Of a DNA stretch of 64,000 nucleotides, positions 24,199-37,029 are shown piece by piece (position 1 is the stretch's first letter; the number at the start of each line of letters is the position of its first letter). Location of the stretch: assembly GCF_907165205.1 (NCBI RefSeq), contig NC_058196.1, positions 28,252,501-28,316,500 on the forward strand, in the 5' to 3' direction. Source of the DNA: Coccinella septempunctata. Taxonomy: Eukaryota > Arthropoda > Insecta > Coleoptera > Coccinellidae. A program made the position numbers and the translations under genes. The notes below the pieces were generated by a model that was given only the letters and a program-made list of their open reading frames with translations, had not been told where the DNA came from and searched no databases.

Positions 24199-24944
24199 AT
24201 GCTCAGGCAACCATCTCTGGCCCACCGGAGATCTACGTAAAGAAAGGCAGCACCATCTCCCTCACCTGTTCCATAAACATACACTCAAACCCACCGTCTT
24301 CGGTGCTCTGGTACCACGGACAGTCGGTGATCGATTTCGACTCTCCCAGGGGTGGCATAAGTCTGGAAACTGAGAAAACCGAGGCCGGGACAACGAGCAA
24401 ACTTCTCGTCACCAAGGCCCTATTGTCAGATTCGGGGAACTATACGTGCATGCCGTCCAACGCCACCCCTGCTTCCACGGTCGTTCATGTCTTGAATGGT
24501 AAGGATTCATATTTTGCGCCCACTGAAACCATGAGGGCCAAGGCCCCCTCTTTGAGAACTTAAGAGAAATATTTTTTCGATGACGAATGATGATTTCATT
24601 TCCCTCTTCAAGTATGAATGAGTTGCAAAGTAGTTTTCTTTCGATCATATAGCTCATAAAGATATAGGTATAGGCATCATTATATGCTCGTTTAATAAGA
24701 CACTTTTTGAAACTGAAAGCTACAACCAAATCTACCTCGATAGAACTTGGATCAAAGATCCAACCTAACCTAACCTAACTCTATCATCCTTGACTTGGAT
24801 AACTTGGTCGCCCCACTTTAAACTACAAACTTTTCGTCCGCAGGGGAGCATCCAGCAGCCATGCAGACCAGCAGCACCAGTCCAATACAAGGCGTTTCTT
24901 CGCTGATCGCTTTCCTTCTAGCAGCATCAGCGTCCATCAGATGA
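24199..24944 (+). CDS. dpr: Dpr-family Ig cell-surface protein, last two exons (partial)
   Basis: Two exons can be joined: 24199-24498 and 24844-24944 (acceptors TTTCAG and CCGCAG, donor G|GTAAGG; phase agrees). The first encodes most of the second Ig domain: ISGPPEIYVKKGS, the first Cys in SLTC, the core Trp in VLWYHG, and DSGNYTC with the second Cys, then VVHVLNG. The second begins EHPAAMQ, a conserved Dpr sequence following the Ig domain, and ends in a hydrophobic tail (SSLIAFLLAASASIR), consistent with a GPI-attachment signal. Dpr proteins bind DIP proteins in neuronal recognition. Signal-peptide and first-Ig exons are not visible and must lie upstream, probably outside the window. Which Dpr paralogue this is cannot be told. 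Confidence 0.88.
24764..24779. repeat. Short (CCTAA)n run
   Basis: Three tandem CCTAA units inside the last Dpr intron match the insect telomere motif TTAGG on the other strand. A two-unit run also occurs near 61097. Too short to imply a telomeric origin. Confidence 0.5.
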
Positions 24945-27900
24945 TCAGAAAGCTTTCTTTATTGAAGAGACTTCGCTCAAGGTGCACTTGATAGTGTTAT
25001 AAAGAATAAGAGTGTAAATATTTGTCCCTAAGTTGTGAACTTTACGGTGTCTTACACCGATCATAACAACACTTTGTGTCCAGAATCTACGAGGAGGTGA
25101 AAATGAAGAAAATCGTGATCTGAATTCTTCTTAAATGTGAATCGGGAATTTTTTCCTAAATCAAAGGGAAATTAATGAGGACTCACATTTGAAAATACCC
25201 TGCATAAGGTTGGCCGAAAGGATAAGTTTTTCTCGTCTTTTTCCAACTTATTCAAAATTTGTTATCTTGTCTCATGTGTTATGTTCATTTTTGGTTAAAT
25301 CGAATGAAGATATTGGAAATTCTTTTTCACTTAAATTGTGAAATATAAAAATTATAATCCCCATTTCAGTTTCAAGAAATGGCATGGCTGTGCAAATGTG
25401 TTAAATGATATGATGATGATTGTCATTTCCAAAAATCCCCCTCAGAAGTATCTTGAAAGAGACTGTGAAGAGAACGATTACGTATATAGAAAATAGTAAT
25501 ATGTAAGGCTATTTTTATTATTTTTCAACTACTGTCTGACCGTTTGGATGAAATTATATTTTTTCATCCGAAGACTTCGTTCTCAATGTAACACACTGTA
25601 TATTTTTCTGCAAAAAAGCCGTAGACACTCCAGTGGTTATTCAATAAGTTTGTTCCATTTCCTTTGATGAATAATTGAAGGCAAATGGATTGGGTCAAAA
25701 TTTCAAAAGATCTATTTAAGAACAAACTATGGAATTTCAACGTAAAATCTCTTGCTCCTTTTTACCGCATCTTTAGTAGACACCCTGTATATAAACTTAA
25801 GTTACTGAATTTAAAACACGATTCGATTTTAAAGTTGATCAAATGCTTTTGAAATTTCCCAATCTGAAAATAATTTGTAAACTACCTACTGATAATTTCA
25901 TGATGTTAATGGTGAAATTTTTTTTATCTGGAGCCAATAATGATGGTCGAAACATCAACTATGTCTATACAAGATCGTGCTGGGGAACAAAGATCGATTT
26001 TCATTATTTTCACCAATATCCAAGTATATCTTTTGTATCGTTCTGTTGAGAACTTTTCATTTGTTGGTGCTATCGAATATGTTTATTGATATAAATGATA
26101 TATGTTAAATGAAAGAGTTGTGAGTGTGAATAATAGAGTGACTGAGTGTGAATCGATACTTTAAAAGAAGATTGATACGAAGATGGTTCGGAGAATCGGA
26201 AAATAGGAAATATAAATATATATATAGAAGAATAAATCATGAATCTTTCTTTATTGAAATAAATGTTGGTATATGGTTTTTATCGGTGAGTGCTCCTCTG
26301 AAATATACGTTTGCAACATTCATGACTTAGTTTAGAAAATTTTAAGTAAATTTTCATGATCAACAAACAAATAATTTAACCAATACATTATTCTGCATTC
26401 ATGAGATTTGCTCAGAGTTTGAGCATAAAAAACATCTTCAAATAACTTCTAAAATATCTTTGAAACCACTGAACTAACCGCGTATTTGAATTCCTTGAAA
26501 ATTGTTGAACCTTCATAGAGCCCATTCAATTGAAAAGAAGGTTCAGACGGTATATTTCTCTGAGGAAATCTCATGGATAAATAATAATAATAAGGTGTAG
26601 GCATTGCCTTTCCATTCTTGTGGATCTTTGATATTGTAGAAGAGCATTCATCCAAACTAAAACCTTTTGTGTAGAAATAAAATTGTAATGTACAATTGAT
26701 ATGAAATTTTGTAAACTTTTTCATCATTTTCCCTTTTATAAAAGTCATATACGTGAATCTTATCATCTTTTCCTATTCTTAGACTGTTTTTCATTTCAAC
26801 TGATTAGTGATTAGGTACCTACTTCTATGCTGTGGGCTGTGGTGTTTTAATGTTTGTCTCTGAAGGACAATTTTTAGTTCAGAACATTAAGTCCCCTAAT
26901 ACAAATTTTAGCTTGTAGAATTGAAGCAATCACACAGATACCTATTCCAGTTGAAGGAAAAATTAGAACCTACTTTTATTCGAAAAAAATCGCATTTTTG
27001 GTATTGATATGCCACAACTCTTGGCTCTTGGTTTCATTCAAACAATATGAATTTTTAATGACAGACATCTTATCGACCATTTCGCAAAAATTCCCGCCAT
27101 ACCTGCCCATTACAGAAGACAGATAAGGCTCTCCAGACGCAGAAACCGATTGCCTCGCGTAGGAACAGAACGAAACATAATTTTTTATTCCGGAGATGTA
27201 TGCACGCGAGAGTTTTTAACCCTCCAGGGGTGAAAAACCGACACTTCTACTCTGTCTCGCGATGTATGGGAACGAACAAAAAGCCGGATGTCATGGAATT
27301 GTAGGAACGTCTTCATATGAATATTTCAAGATCCTGCAACTTCGACCCCCTTTTCTCAGGAAATTTATTCAATGTGACAGTGCGTGACGCCGGGATTTAA
27401 CCAAAGTGTGAAGAATTTTTTCAGGGTAGATATTCCGGTAGATTCAGTGCGGTATTGTCAATTTAACACTGGAATTCCTTTCATTTTATTGAAAAAACTC
27501 AATTACTATGTCCACAAATGATGTAGGTACATATACTTATTTATGACTACAGTGGTATATTTTACCAATGAAAAGAATAATAATTTTCACGTATATGATA
27601 AACCAGAAAGTTTGCCTCTTGAAGTCATTCCAACTATTTCAAACTTTTGACCAAATTATTGTGAAGTGATTTTATTCAACTCAATGTTATTTTTTATTGT
27701 TTATGCAATGTTACCTTCAAAAAACTGAAAAAACATATATGATACTTTTCAAGATGTTAATCAAATGAAAATTGTTAGGACAATCACTATTTCGAGGCTT
27801 ACGTCACGTTTTGGATAGTTGTTCGAAGAGGTCCATCAAGTAATGAAAAGGCAAACTTATTGGAATTAAACTATTTTGATACCTTACATTCCTTTCGTTT

Positions 27901-29255
27901 TCCTTCCTTCGCACACATATTTTTGTAAAGAAACTACATTCCATTTGTATTACTGTTTTATCTATCATGTAAATACCATTTATAAAATAATAAACGTAGT
28001 TCCATAAGTCGTTTCATTTAACTCATATTTTCAGGACTTTTATAAGAATAATTATATCAAAGTACACTCACTTCATACCAAGATAGGTTGTTTTATGAAC
28101 ACACTAAACAGAATGAGTTAAAAATCAAGCACAGAAATCCTATCTACGGTATTCACCATTTTGTAGAAAAATCCTCGAACAGGTCAATTCTATCATGAAC
28201 CCTATACGAGGGCAATGAAAGGTCTTTCCATTTCCGACACAGAAAGTTAGAGTTTTGTTATTCAAAAACTCATCCACTTCAAAATCTCCATTCAAAAACT
28301 GCGCATTCTTCACTACTTTTGCATTTTTCTCCGTGAAGCCTTGATTGTTTTTATTGAAATTAAGGTAGTGCTTTATTTACCCGTCTTTTAAATCTAGTTG
28401 CTTCATCATATATAAAAAGAAATTTTGATCCCTAGCGTCTAAAAACTTTTGACTTCATAATTGTTTTCCGATGATTTCCATCATATTTCTATAAGATTCG
28501 CTACGCAGAAACATTAGCGATTTAATTTTTTATATACTACAAAAATTTTCATAGTGATATGTTCAAACAGGACGCTGAAAATTATCCAATATCTCAAATA
28601 TTGCAGAAATCTTACATTGTATTTCAGAGAATAGTTGAACTATTGCAAGCCAGATGGCGCGTTTGTTGTTCATGACTACAGTGACTCTATCAAGAGTATT
28701 CATAACCACCTGTAGCGTCTCTCTCAATATGACATTTGTACTTATGGATGCTTGTGCTATATTTTCTGATATTATTATTATTCTTGTCACATCTGGTATC
28801 ATCCAGGTATAGTCCAAATCTTCCCACAAGAGCATACGACAAATTTAATAAAAAAAGGTTATGAAGATCACTCTGTCATTTGACATTTATTCAGTTTCTA
28901 TACGACGTCGCAGTATAAATCGGGCTCTGGAAGGCCTTGAAGTACAGATTACACAGTATGTTAATGAGTACAACTTCACACCGGTACTTTTGAGGTAGGC
29001 ATCATCTGTCTCCAGTACAATTCATAAAGACCCTGTATTGAAAACTTACCTCTACGATCAATCTGCGAAGTCTCTTCCAAATAAAACAACAGAAATTTTT
29101 ACACGTGTTTATTTCACAAATTCAATCATGGCTCACCACGATCGGTAAAATAAAATTATTTTCAATATTGCCGTTATGCGGTAGGAGAATATCAAACATG
29201 CGCCTCAGTAAAAAATGTTCGTCCCTACCTACGTAACAAATCAATGTTCTCGAAT
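24945..29255. other. Non-coding region between convergent genes
   Basis: This separates the 3' end of the Dpr gene from the 3' end of UBE3A. The first 1.3 kb may include the Dpr 3' UTR; AATAAA motifs occur near 26231 and 26256. A minus-strand frame at 28835-28563 (90 codons) has a possible splice donor inside it (CAATGTAAGA), and another lies at 26766-26449; neither resembles a known protein. Interspersed-repeat ends of the ACACCCTGTATA type occur near 25585 and 25783. No gene is claimed. Confidence 0.35.
29108..29113 (-). terminator. Candidate UBE3A polyadenylation signal
   Basis: AATAAA on the minus strand, about 300 bp past the UBE3A stop codon. It is the first canonical hexamer I noticed downstream, but cleavage site use is unverified. 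Confidence 0.35.
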
Positions 29256-29394
29256 ATACAAGGTGTTTCAAGCCAGCATCACCCCTACGAAATATCACAA
29301 TCCAAGAAATTTACAACTACTTTTTTACAACTTAAACATGCGAGAAACGACAGCCCATTTCGAGATACAGACCATCATCTGGAACACCTTGTAT
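29256..29394. mobile_element. Small MITE in the UBE3A 3' UTR
   Basis: A 139-bp segment with inverted ends ATACAAGGTGTTTCA and ATACAAGGTGTTCCA (14 of 15 identical). It starts 21 bp beyond the UBE3A stop codon, so it probably forms part of the transcript's 3' UTR. Confidence 0.6.
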
Positions 29395-29414
29395 CGCGAT
29401 CTTTGTACATTTAA

Positions 29415-32400
29415 CTACAACATCCCGAAGCCTTTCGAATAGTTTATAGCCTTCATCAATCTATCCTCCAATTTGGCCTTCGTTAAATACTCCGGTAAAA
29501 GTAACACGTTGAAACAGGTGTGAGCGGTGGGTAGTCTGTCTGAATCCGGTCCATTTCTCGAAATGACGAGTTTCAGTCTGCTAAGGCCACCTATTGGCAC
29601 ACGATCCGAACCCGTGGTGAACTGCAATAACTTTTTCTTGTCCTCCTCCGATAGAGAATGCACTATCGTCCAAAAATTTTTTATAACTTGTGTTCCGCTG
29701 TTGTATCCCCCGTCGTACTCTGTCGATTTCTCCAATTCCTCGAAATCGAACACCTAAGGAAGCAACTTAGTCATAATCTAGTCAAAAAGTCTTTTAAACT
29801 GCTCTTTGACATGATAAGTCAATTTCATGATCACTATTAGGTATTGGAGATTAATATCAAAGCTAATATGGGTGGTTGCAAGCTGAATTTCTTATTATTA
29901 TCGAGAATGAAATAGAAATGAAAATGTTCAATATTTAGCGTCAAAGAAATTGCGGTAGCTCATTTATTGAAATACTAGCTGACCCGGCAAACCTAGTTTT
30001 GCCATTTAAATTATTTCTAGGGTAGATAATAATAACTAACTCATCGTGATTGCTCGATTGGTCGTAAGAAAAAGGAATGCCTTTTTTTCTGTTCTGTACA
30101 ATTTTTTTTGGGAATATTTCGTTATATAAACCTTGCCCTAACAATAATACACACAACAAAAAAATAATTGTCCAATTTGGTGCGATCGTTTGAACAATAA
30201 AGCATTTTGAAGTAAACCATAGAACCTCTTTTATAAATATAGATAAATACTGCCTTGTTCACCAAATGGAATAGAAAAGTGGGTTTATTTTAGTGAAAAT
30301 CAATCAATTTATGTTTTAAGTTCCAACGCATTGGAAATCGAACAACATACTTACTTTACTACCACATATAAGTAGCTCAATTTCCTCAGGTCGAAAGAGA
30401 AGGTCCAATGGAGATTCATCAACAACCATTTGAAATCCTTTATAAAAGGCGTGGAACTGCTTTTCAACCGATTTATTCAGAAGAAAATCAGCATATAATT
30501 CGACGAATTCCTATAAGGAAAAATTGAAATAGGTTGTACCATTCATTAAAAAAATTAAGTAAAGAAACTGGGCGATTAATGACTATTGATTCAATGTTGT
30601 TAACACTCACATATTTATTCTCTAGCGTAACTTTGATATCATCCCCGTTTTCTTTGAGCTGGTGATCGATGACCGATCCAAAAACGTCCTCGTAGCTTAT
30701 CCTGAACGTCTGCATGAAAACTTCCTCGAAATCCGATTCATTGTACTCTAACATTTGTTTCAAACTATTATACAAAACCTGAAACATTACGAATACACCT
30801 TCAAACGTCATTTTGTCAACGTTAACAAATCTATTCCACTCTCTATACATCCCAACGATTAGGGCAGACGTTACTCACAGGATTCCAATCCTGAAGATCC
30901 TCAAACGAACCCTTCCTACCCATCAGTTTTCTGTACAGCACCATGGGGAAATTGACGGACAGGATGACGTTGTTGTAGATCGCCAAGCCGAGCACGATTC
31001 CTATGAGGGTGAACTGGGCATCGCTTTCAAAACTTGTAGGATTAAACCAGACCGTCTGGGTTTCTTTCTGCAGCACGAACATCGCGTAGTCAGGATTGAA
31101 AATTTCCTCAATGACCAGCTGGAAAAATTCCTTCGATACACCCCCTTCGTCTATTCCCTGTTCACCCTCGAATTCAACCACCAGTTGTTTTTTCAAATCG
31201 TTGGGGTTCTCCATCGAAATCATTTCGAGCTGAAATTATACCCCGATGGAGAGATAATTTTCGAAAATTGGTATATTTAAAACACTCACTTCTACCAGAG
31301 CATCATCGATAATGTGATCCCTCCTAACTTTCAATTTTAAATAAGGGTTAGACGGTGTGCCACGGTAAGCTTGCAAAACGCTAATTCTCCTTTCCGAATA
31401 CATTCTGATTCTGCTATCGAAATAGAGTCCCATCGTTTTTGTAGCAGGAGTCAGAATGAAAGGATAATGCATAAAGCTGAATTTACCTGAGAGGGTAGGC
31501 AAAATTTCGATATGAAAACTGTTTGAGTGTTTTTTATTTTGAAATACTCACCTAATTCACTTTTATAATTAGCAAAATCTCTATCCATTTCCACAGCATC
31601 GCTTAGAAGCTCGTTATAAAATTCCTCAAACGGTAAATATGGTTTTCTACAATTCAGGACATTTATTCCTAATTCAGAAGCTGAAAAAACATGGAAAATG
31701 CACTGACCCAGACAAAAAATGGGTACTCTTGAAAAATCTCCACTTTTAATCAAAAGTGGCTAATATGCATCCGGCAAATACTCACCTAGGGGATCGATAT
31801 GGGGCACAGCTTTTTGGGATTTTGGTATCGGATACAGACTATCCGTAGATCCGGCCAACTCTTCAGCGGAACAGGGCGATTCTAAAGTTCCCGCCAGCAT
31901 GTTTGCGTAGTATAAAATCTAAAAATTACCACATAAAAAATCCATTCATGCAGGACCAAAAACGACAAACCTTGATCAATTTGGTTGCCGACGTTATCAC
32001 GTTCTCGTCTTGGACGTAGAAGTCTCTGTGGAATTGAGTAACGATCACCTTGAGCGTGATCAACTGTTGTAAATTCTCCAAAATGTTCCTCAGACTAATA
32101 CGGCCGAAGGGGGATGACCATATCTTGGCCAATTTGGCTTGCACGCTCACCGTGAGCCACTGTGAAGCTCTGCAAATGGCAGGTAGGCCGGTCTCTAGGA
32201 AATCCCCAGACCCTACAAATATTCGGATGACTTCCAATCGCTGATCAATAAAGCTGCAGCAGCGACTTTTCGGGAGAGGTACCTACAGGATTATCGGCCA
32301 CAAATGATTGACTACCCCGCATGATGTTTTTTTGATCAATCTAGTCCACTGATTACCGAAATTTAACACCCCATTCAATTTGCATGACTCCCAAAACTTC

Positions 32401-35087
32401 TCCACCCTTATATTTCCCCTTCATAATAAGTTTCCTAAGATCATCCACGAACTAAGGCACGTTTGCACCAATAGCCCTTAAAAGGAGTACTTGACTAACC
32501 GTCGTTTAAAGTTAATGGACGCTTAATTTTATTCCCAGTTGCATGACTGTGGCCTAAATTAACAGAATCTTAAGTAAGGGACCCTTAAGTTTTTATATCT
32601 TGCGATATTTCAGTTTTTTATTGTGGTGCCACTTCATCCTAGTCCAATAAAGCCATTTCATTGGTTGACCGGTTGCCGATGATCGCTGTCATTTCATTAA
32701 CCTAACTTTATTGTCTTGTCAGTCAGTGTCAAGGATATTATTATAATATTATCAAAGAGTAACAACTTTTTGTTGTAGAATTAGCATTCATAATGATAAT
32801 GATTGTCGAATAAACACTTTCTTTGTAAAGTCTTGTGTGAATTTGTTTTACTAATGTTGAAGAGGAAGAAAAAATGTCCTCATTTCCCTTGTTAGTACGA
32901 ATACGGTGAATGATTGCCAAGCAATCAAAAATGGAAAGTTCTGCAGCCAGTTCAACATATTATTTTAGGTTAGAATCCCGCCCTTAAATCCCTAAGTGGT
33001 CATTACAGGAGCGCTTAAATTAAAGGCTAGCTTTAGCCATTTAAATGTCACTCAACAGATGGTTCATTTTAAGGGACACTTAACACTAAGTGTTTTTGGT
33101 GCAAACGGGTCTTGGTTCATTTTGAGGGACACTTAACACTAAGTGTGTTTGGTGTAAACGGGTCTGAAATAACCAGAACCAAAGAAAATTTTTTAAAGAT
33201 GCAACCAGATCAGTAGACAGATAAAGAAGTAGATCTAACTTCAAAGTCAATCAGATGATCAGTAGATTTAATACACTGGCTTCGACCAGCGCCATCTTTA
33301 TAACAACGTAGATACGAATAATCCTCTCGAAATTGAGCATGATAGCTTCAAGATTGCTACTTGCAGCTTGTCCAAAATAAAGAATTACACACAGGCATAA
33401 TTTATTTTTTAGGATTCTGAATAGACTTCCAGATTTCGGAACAATTTTTCTTGGGAAAAAGCCGTTTTTTCGAAATCTAAGGAGACTTAAAACAAGCGCC
33501 TTCTAGCTCCAAAACCTACTTGACATAGAATTTCAATGAACGGTCCTTATGAATGCTCACCTAAAGCGGGAATTTCGAACACAATGAGCAAAACGTTCAC
33601 CACATCGTCCTGATTATCCTTGTCCTTTCTTGTGGGCAATTGCATCTGCAGGTTTCCCGCCAGAGTAACGAGAGCGTTCACGAGGGCGTTTTCGAAAATC
33701 GAAGTTTTCAATTTGAAGAGGGCCGCGAAGGCGCGTCGCACCGCCGGCAAATCGACTGGGGGCAGGGAATTCTTGCTGGGTTCGACGCAGGAGTCCTCAT
33801 CTTTGTCTTTTTCTCCCTCCAATGAACGCACCTCTTCCTTGTTCATGCCTTTAATTTTTTCTGAAAGCAACGAGAGTGATAACGTGAACAAAAAAAAAAT
33901 TGAAAAAATTTAGCGAAACTATCGAAAAAAGAAACATGGAATCGAAATTGGACATACCTTTATCCTTATCTATAGATTTTTCCTCTGTATCTGGAGTTTC
34001 AGTTTGTAAAAAACTACATGCTAAACATTCAATATTACAAAAAACCTTGCCCAACGTTTTAATAAGTTTTGAGTAAGAATCATTGGCCTCACATTCTTCT
34101 ATTATATCATAAAGAATTTGTTCTGTCAAATATAAGTACTCCGAACCTGTAAAAAGTAAGCTCATCTGATTAAAATCTACCAAATTACCTAAAAATACAG
34201 TAGTGCCGGAGTTCCACCGCATATAGGGCAAGTTAAGATAAAAACACTGCGTGTCCTTTCAATTAATAGTGTCAGAATGGTGGACTCACTTGTATTTATT
34301 GTATTTCTACTTTTAGATTCTTCATTGCTTGTTGGACTTAAAACTAAATCATTTGTAAGTATTTCCGAACTCATTCTGTCTCTACTAAGAGAGCTCTCAA
34401 TATTAGAATTATCTTGTGTCCTGGCTATTTTATTCGGATGACCGTCACAGAGCTTAGCATCCTGCGAAAACAATTGAATAGCTTGAGCAGCGGCTTCATC
34501 TGGTGTGAGAGGTTTCAGCTGAAACAGAGATCGATGAGATGATGATTGTTCACGCAGAACTATATCTCATATTCCTCACATCACCACTTGAAGCACAATA
34601 TTTATTATCACAATGGGGGTTTCCACAACCATCTGTTAGTTGATAAAAATAACGTTCGATTAGTTTTTTTGCTGCAGCACGTTTCATATCGTCTTCCTTC
34701 TTTTCACAGGGTTTACTACTGTTGAGACTACTAGACGAGGCCTCTTGGTCGTTCCTGCAATAAACCAAGAACCATTTTGTGAAACAAAAATATGGTTGTT
34801 TATCCTTTTCAACACAAACGTTTTCACAGATTGATAGTGACTCTTGAAATATGAAAATGTGCTGAACGTTCCTGAATTGAGAAAACTTCAAATATTTTGT
34901 TCGTCATGATTGTTATACTATGTTACATTCAATTTGCTCTTTAAAATTGATAACAATCGGTGTAGCCCCCTGGCACTGACAGTTGCAGATTAATCTGATT
35001 TCCAGTTCACCGGAAAATGTGTCAGCAAAAATGAAATATTCACCTTGAAGCTTCGTCTTGTTTCTCACTAGAATCTGAAGAGCTCAT
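29415..35087 (-). CDS. Ube3a: E3 ubiquitin-protein ligase UBE3A (E6-AP), complete
   Basis: HECT-type ubiquitin ligase. Thirteen coding exons join in phase: 35087-35044, 34754-34580, 34518-34290, 34146-33958, 33860-33561, 32212-31971, 31918-31786, 31680-31552, 31486-31290, 31229-30879, 30778-30611, 30510-30355, 29753-29415; 883 aa, close to the mammalian protein (about 875). The N-terminal AZUL zinc finger has its four Cys at about 58, 63, 68 and 97, matching the spacing of the human domain. The middle part includes GINVLNCRKPYLPFEEFYNE. The HECT domain (about 533-883) shows KVRRDHIIDDAL, EFEGEQGIDEGGVSKEFFQL, FRPEEIELLICGSK and TAHTCFNVLLLPEY with catalytic Cys about 851. The C-terminus is YSKGFGML. 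Start ATG at 35087 follows a possible UTR-intron acceptor. Introns are short, except the one holding a Harbinger copy. No break was seen. Confidence 0.95.
29965..30165. repeat. Interspersed repeat in last UBE3A intron
   Basis: Starts ACTAGCTGACCCGGCAAACC followed by TTTTGCCA, a sequence type I recognise as widespread in insect genomes. The minus-strand frame across it gives a translation ending in KTRFAGSASI, which I regard as repeat-derived. Family and exact borders are uncertain. Confidence 0.4.
32456..33164. mobile_element. PIF/Harbinger-type MITE copy 1, in UBE3A intron
   Basis: Left end GGCACGTTTGCACCAA preceded by TAA. The right end (GGTGCAAACGGGTC) occurs at 33111 and again, slightly diverged, at 33164, so the right terminus is duplicated in tandem. 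The body is collinear with the element at 37030-37941 (shared blocks such as TTGTCTTGTCAGTCA, AGAGTAACAACTTTTTGTTG and TAGTACGAATACGGTGAATG) but lacks about 200 bp of the longer copy, including the Myb-like coding remnant. Confidence 0.75.
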
Positions 35088-37029
35088 AGAATGGTTTGCA
35101 AAATTAAATCTAAAAATAAACGAAGGACAGAAAAAAATGATAATTCAATTATCGTTTAACTCTTCAGTTGAGTTGCGGAATAATTATTACAAAAATACTA
35201 TTTTTTGATTCGGCTATCAAAACACTTATGAATTATTATTTGAGGAAAAATATCCGTTTTTTATTTTAAGAATTTCACATCTCTAAACATAAAATGCACA
35301 AGTCAATGTCATGTACTGTCAAGTGTTGAATTGAGGTTTGAGGTTGTCAAAATTTAAGGTTAGAAACAGCTGTCAACCATTAACCCCTTTGGTCCTCTTT
35401 GGTCTTATTCAAAACAAAAATTACCGTAGACATGTTTTTGTGTAAGTTCATTTAACAAGAAACAAACACTAACTTTTCAATAATACGCGTCACATATACG
35501 TATGATTAAAGATAGCTTTCTATTTCGAAGCTTCAAATTCTTGTAAGGGGCGGATTTACATTTTTTAGCACTTAGGACCGGCTTCAGCGGAAATGCTCAG
35601 AGCAGAAAATGAATCAGGAGCGCTGGCATATACTTAGTTACATATTATATAGTACTTATTTTCTGGAATAGGGCAGAAGCAAAGGCAGAGCTAGCATATT
35701 TCTTGTTCTCTGGCAGGAAATGAGGTCCAACTCAATTAGCTTTCCTAACTCTTAAAGTGAAGATAGCAAAATGTATTCAGTTAATTTGGAGCAAATGGAT
35801 AAATGCTGCAATCTGCAATTGTCATCACTCTCTGAGAGTTAGGAGAGTTCTATCAAATGACCATCCTTTTCCTGGCAGATGGCGCTAGGGTATATTCCAA
35901 CATTGTAGTGACTACTGAAATCGAATAAAGGGGAATTCTTTCCATTTTGTGGAGGTGAGAGTTGTGTTGCCTTGACGAGGTCAAATAAGACCAAGATCAT
36001 GGTCAGCATCTACTATTCTACTCTCACTAGACAGAATGGTGCTTTTTTTAAACTTTGGGTGATTGTGTTTAGTTAGTTCGATTTAAATGGTAACATTTGT
36101 TCATTTCTTATCAATGGATGTATAATATATCTGAATAAATTTCCTTTATAATTGAATAGATATATCTCCTGATTTGACTGAAGAATTTGTATAGATCAAC
36201 AAGTAATGCTTGTCAGGCCTAAAGTTGAACTTTTTCCACTTTATTTGTTGTTAATTGAATCGAGTGATGGATTCTCTTTCCCAGTCTTTCTTCCTACTGT
36301 TTTCATAGATTTTTTTTGCAATGATCTAGCAAAATTTTAGTTTATTTCAAGCAAAATATTCCTTCTCCCCACTCGAGTCAATTACTGCGGCGCCTATTCT
36401 ATGAAAGGTTCCGGACGTTATTATATGGTGTTAAAAAGCCGTAATATCGGAATATACCCCGATGGTTTGATGCTCAGGATAACCAGCCTTGACTTTAATA
36501 CGTGGCATATTTTCGTGTACGCGGTTCGACGTCACTAGACGACATTTAGATCGACGCCTACGGTTATTCTGCCCCGTCTATCCTATCGCTTTCCCGATTT
36601 ACGCGAATCTAAAGTTCGAAGGAAATCGCATTCGCAATACATTCTGACCGATGACGACGGGAGATTTGGAAGCGGACCATCAGACTAACGTAGTTCTCGA
36701 AAGTTCTACCCAATTTTTCCTCCAAACATCAATATAAATACGTACACTCATCAATAAATGGTTTTGCAGGACATATTTACATGTGAAAAATATAGCAAAA
36801 ATTTGATGAGCCCAGATTTCAGCTCGTCAATGCTTTGACGGACATTTGGCAAGACATTCCTCAAACATCCATTGATCACCTTATAGACATAATAGTGGGA
36901 GCACTACCAAGCGCTATAGGAGGCCCCATTCGATATTACACCTTGGTTTCAAGGTTTTTGTGAAGGATTCCACCAGATAGAATACTTAATTTGTTCTACT
37001 ATGTTGTCGCACTGAAGCAGTGTTGCTTA
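35088..37029. other. Divergent intergenic region upstream of UBE3A
   Basis: Holds the UBE3A upstream sequence; an ATTTTTAG just before the start at 35087 could be the acceptor of a 5'-UTR intron. No open frame looks genuine. 36370-36720 is GC-richer than its surroundings (GGTTCCGGACGTTA, GACCGATGACGACGGG) and lacks repeat signatures, so it may be regulatory. Confidence 0.4.

Noticed and set aside
24764..24779. Interstitial telomere sequence
   Set aside because: Only three CCTAA units; expected by chance in such DNA.
26449..26766. 105-codon minus-strand frame between Dpr and UBE3A
   Set aside because: No recognisable domain or signal; AT-rich by chance plausible.
28563..28835. 90-codon minus-strand frame with an internal GTAAGA
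   Set aside because: Could be an exon, but no partner exon or known family was found; too weak to call.
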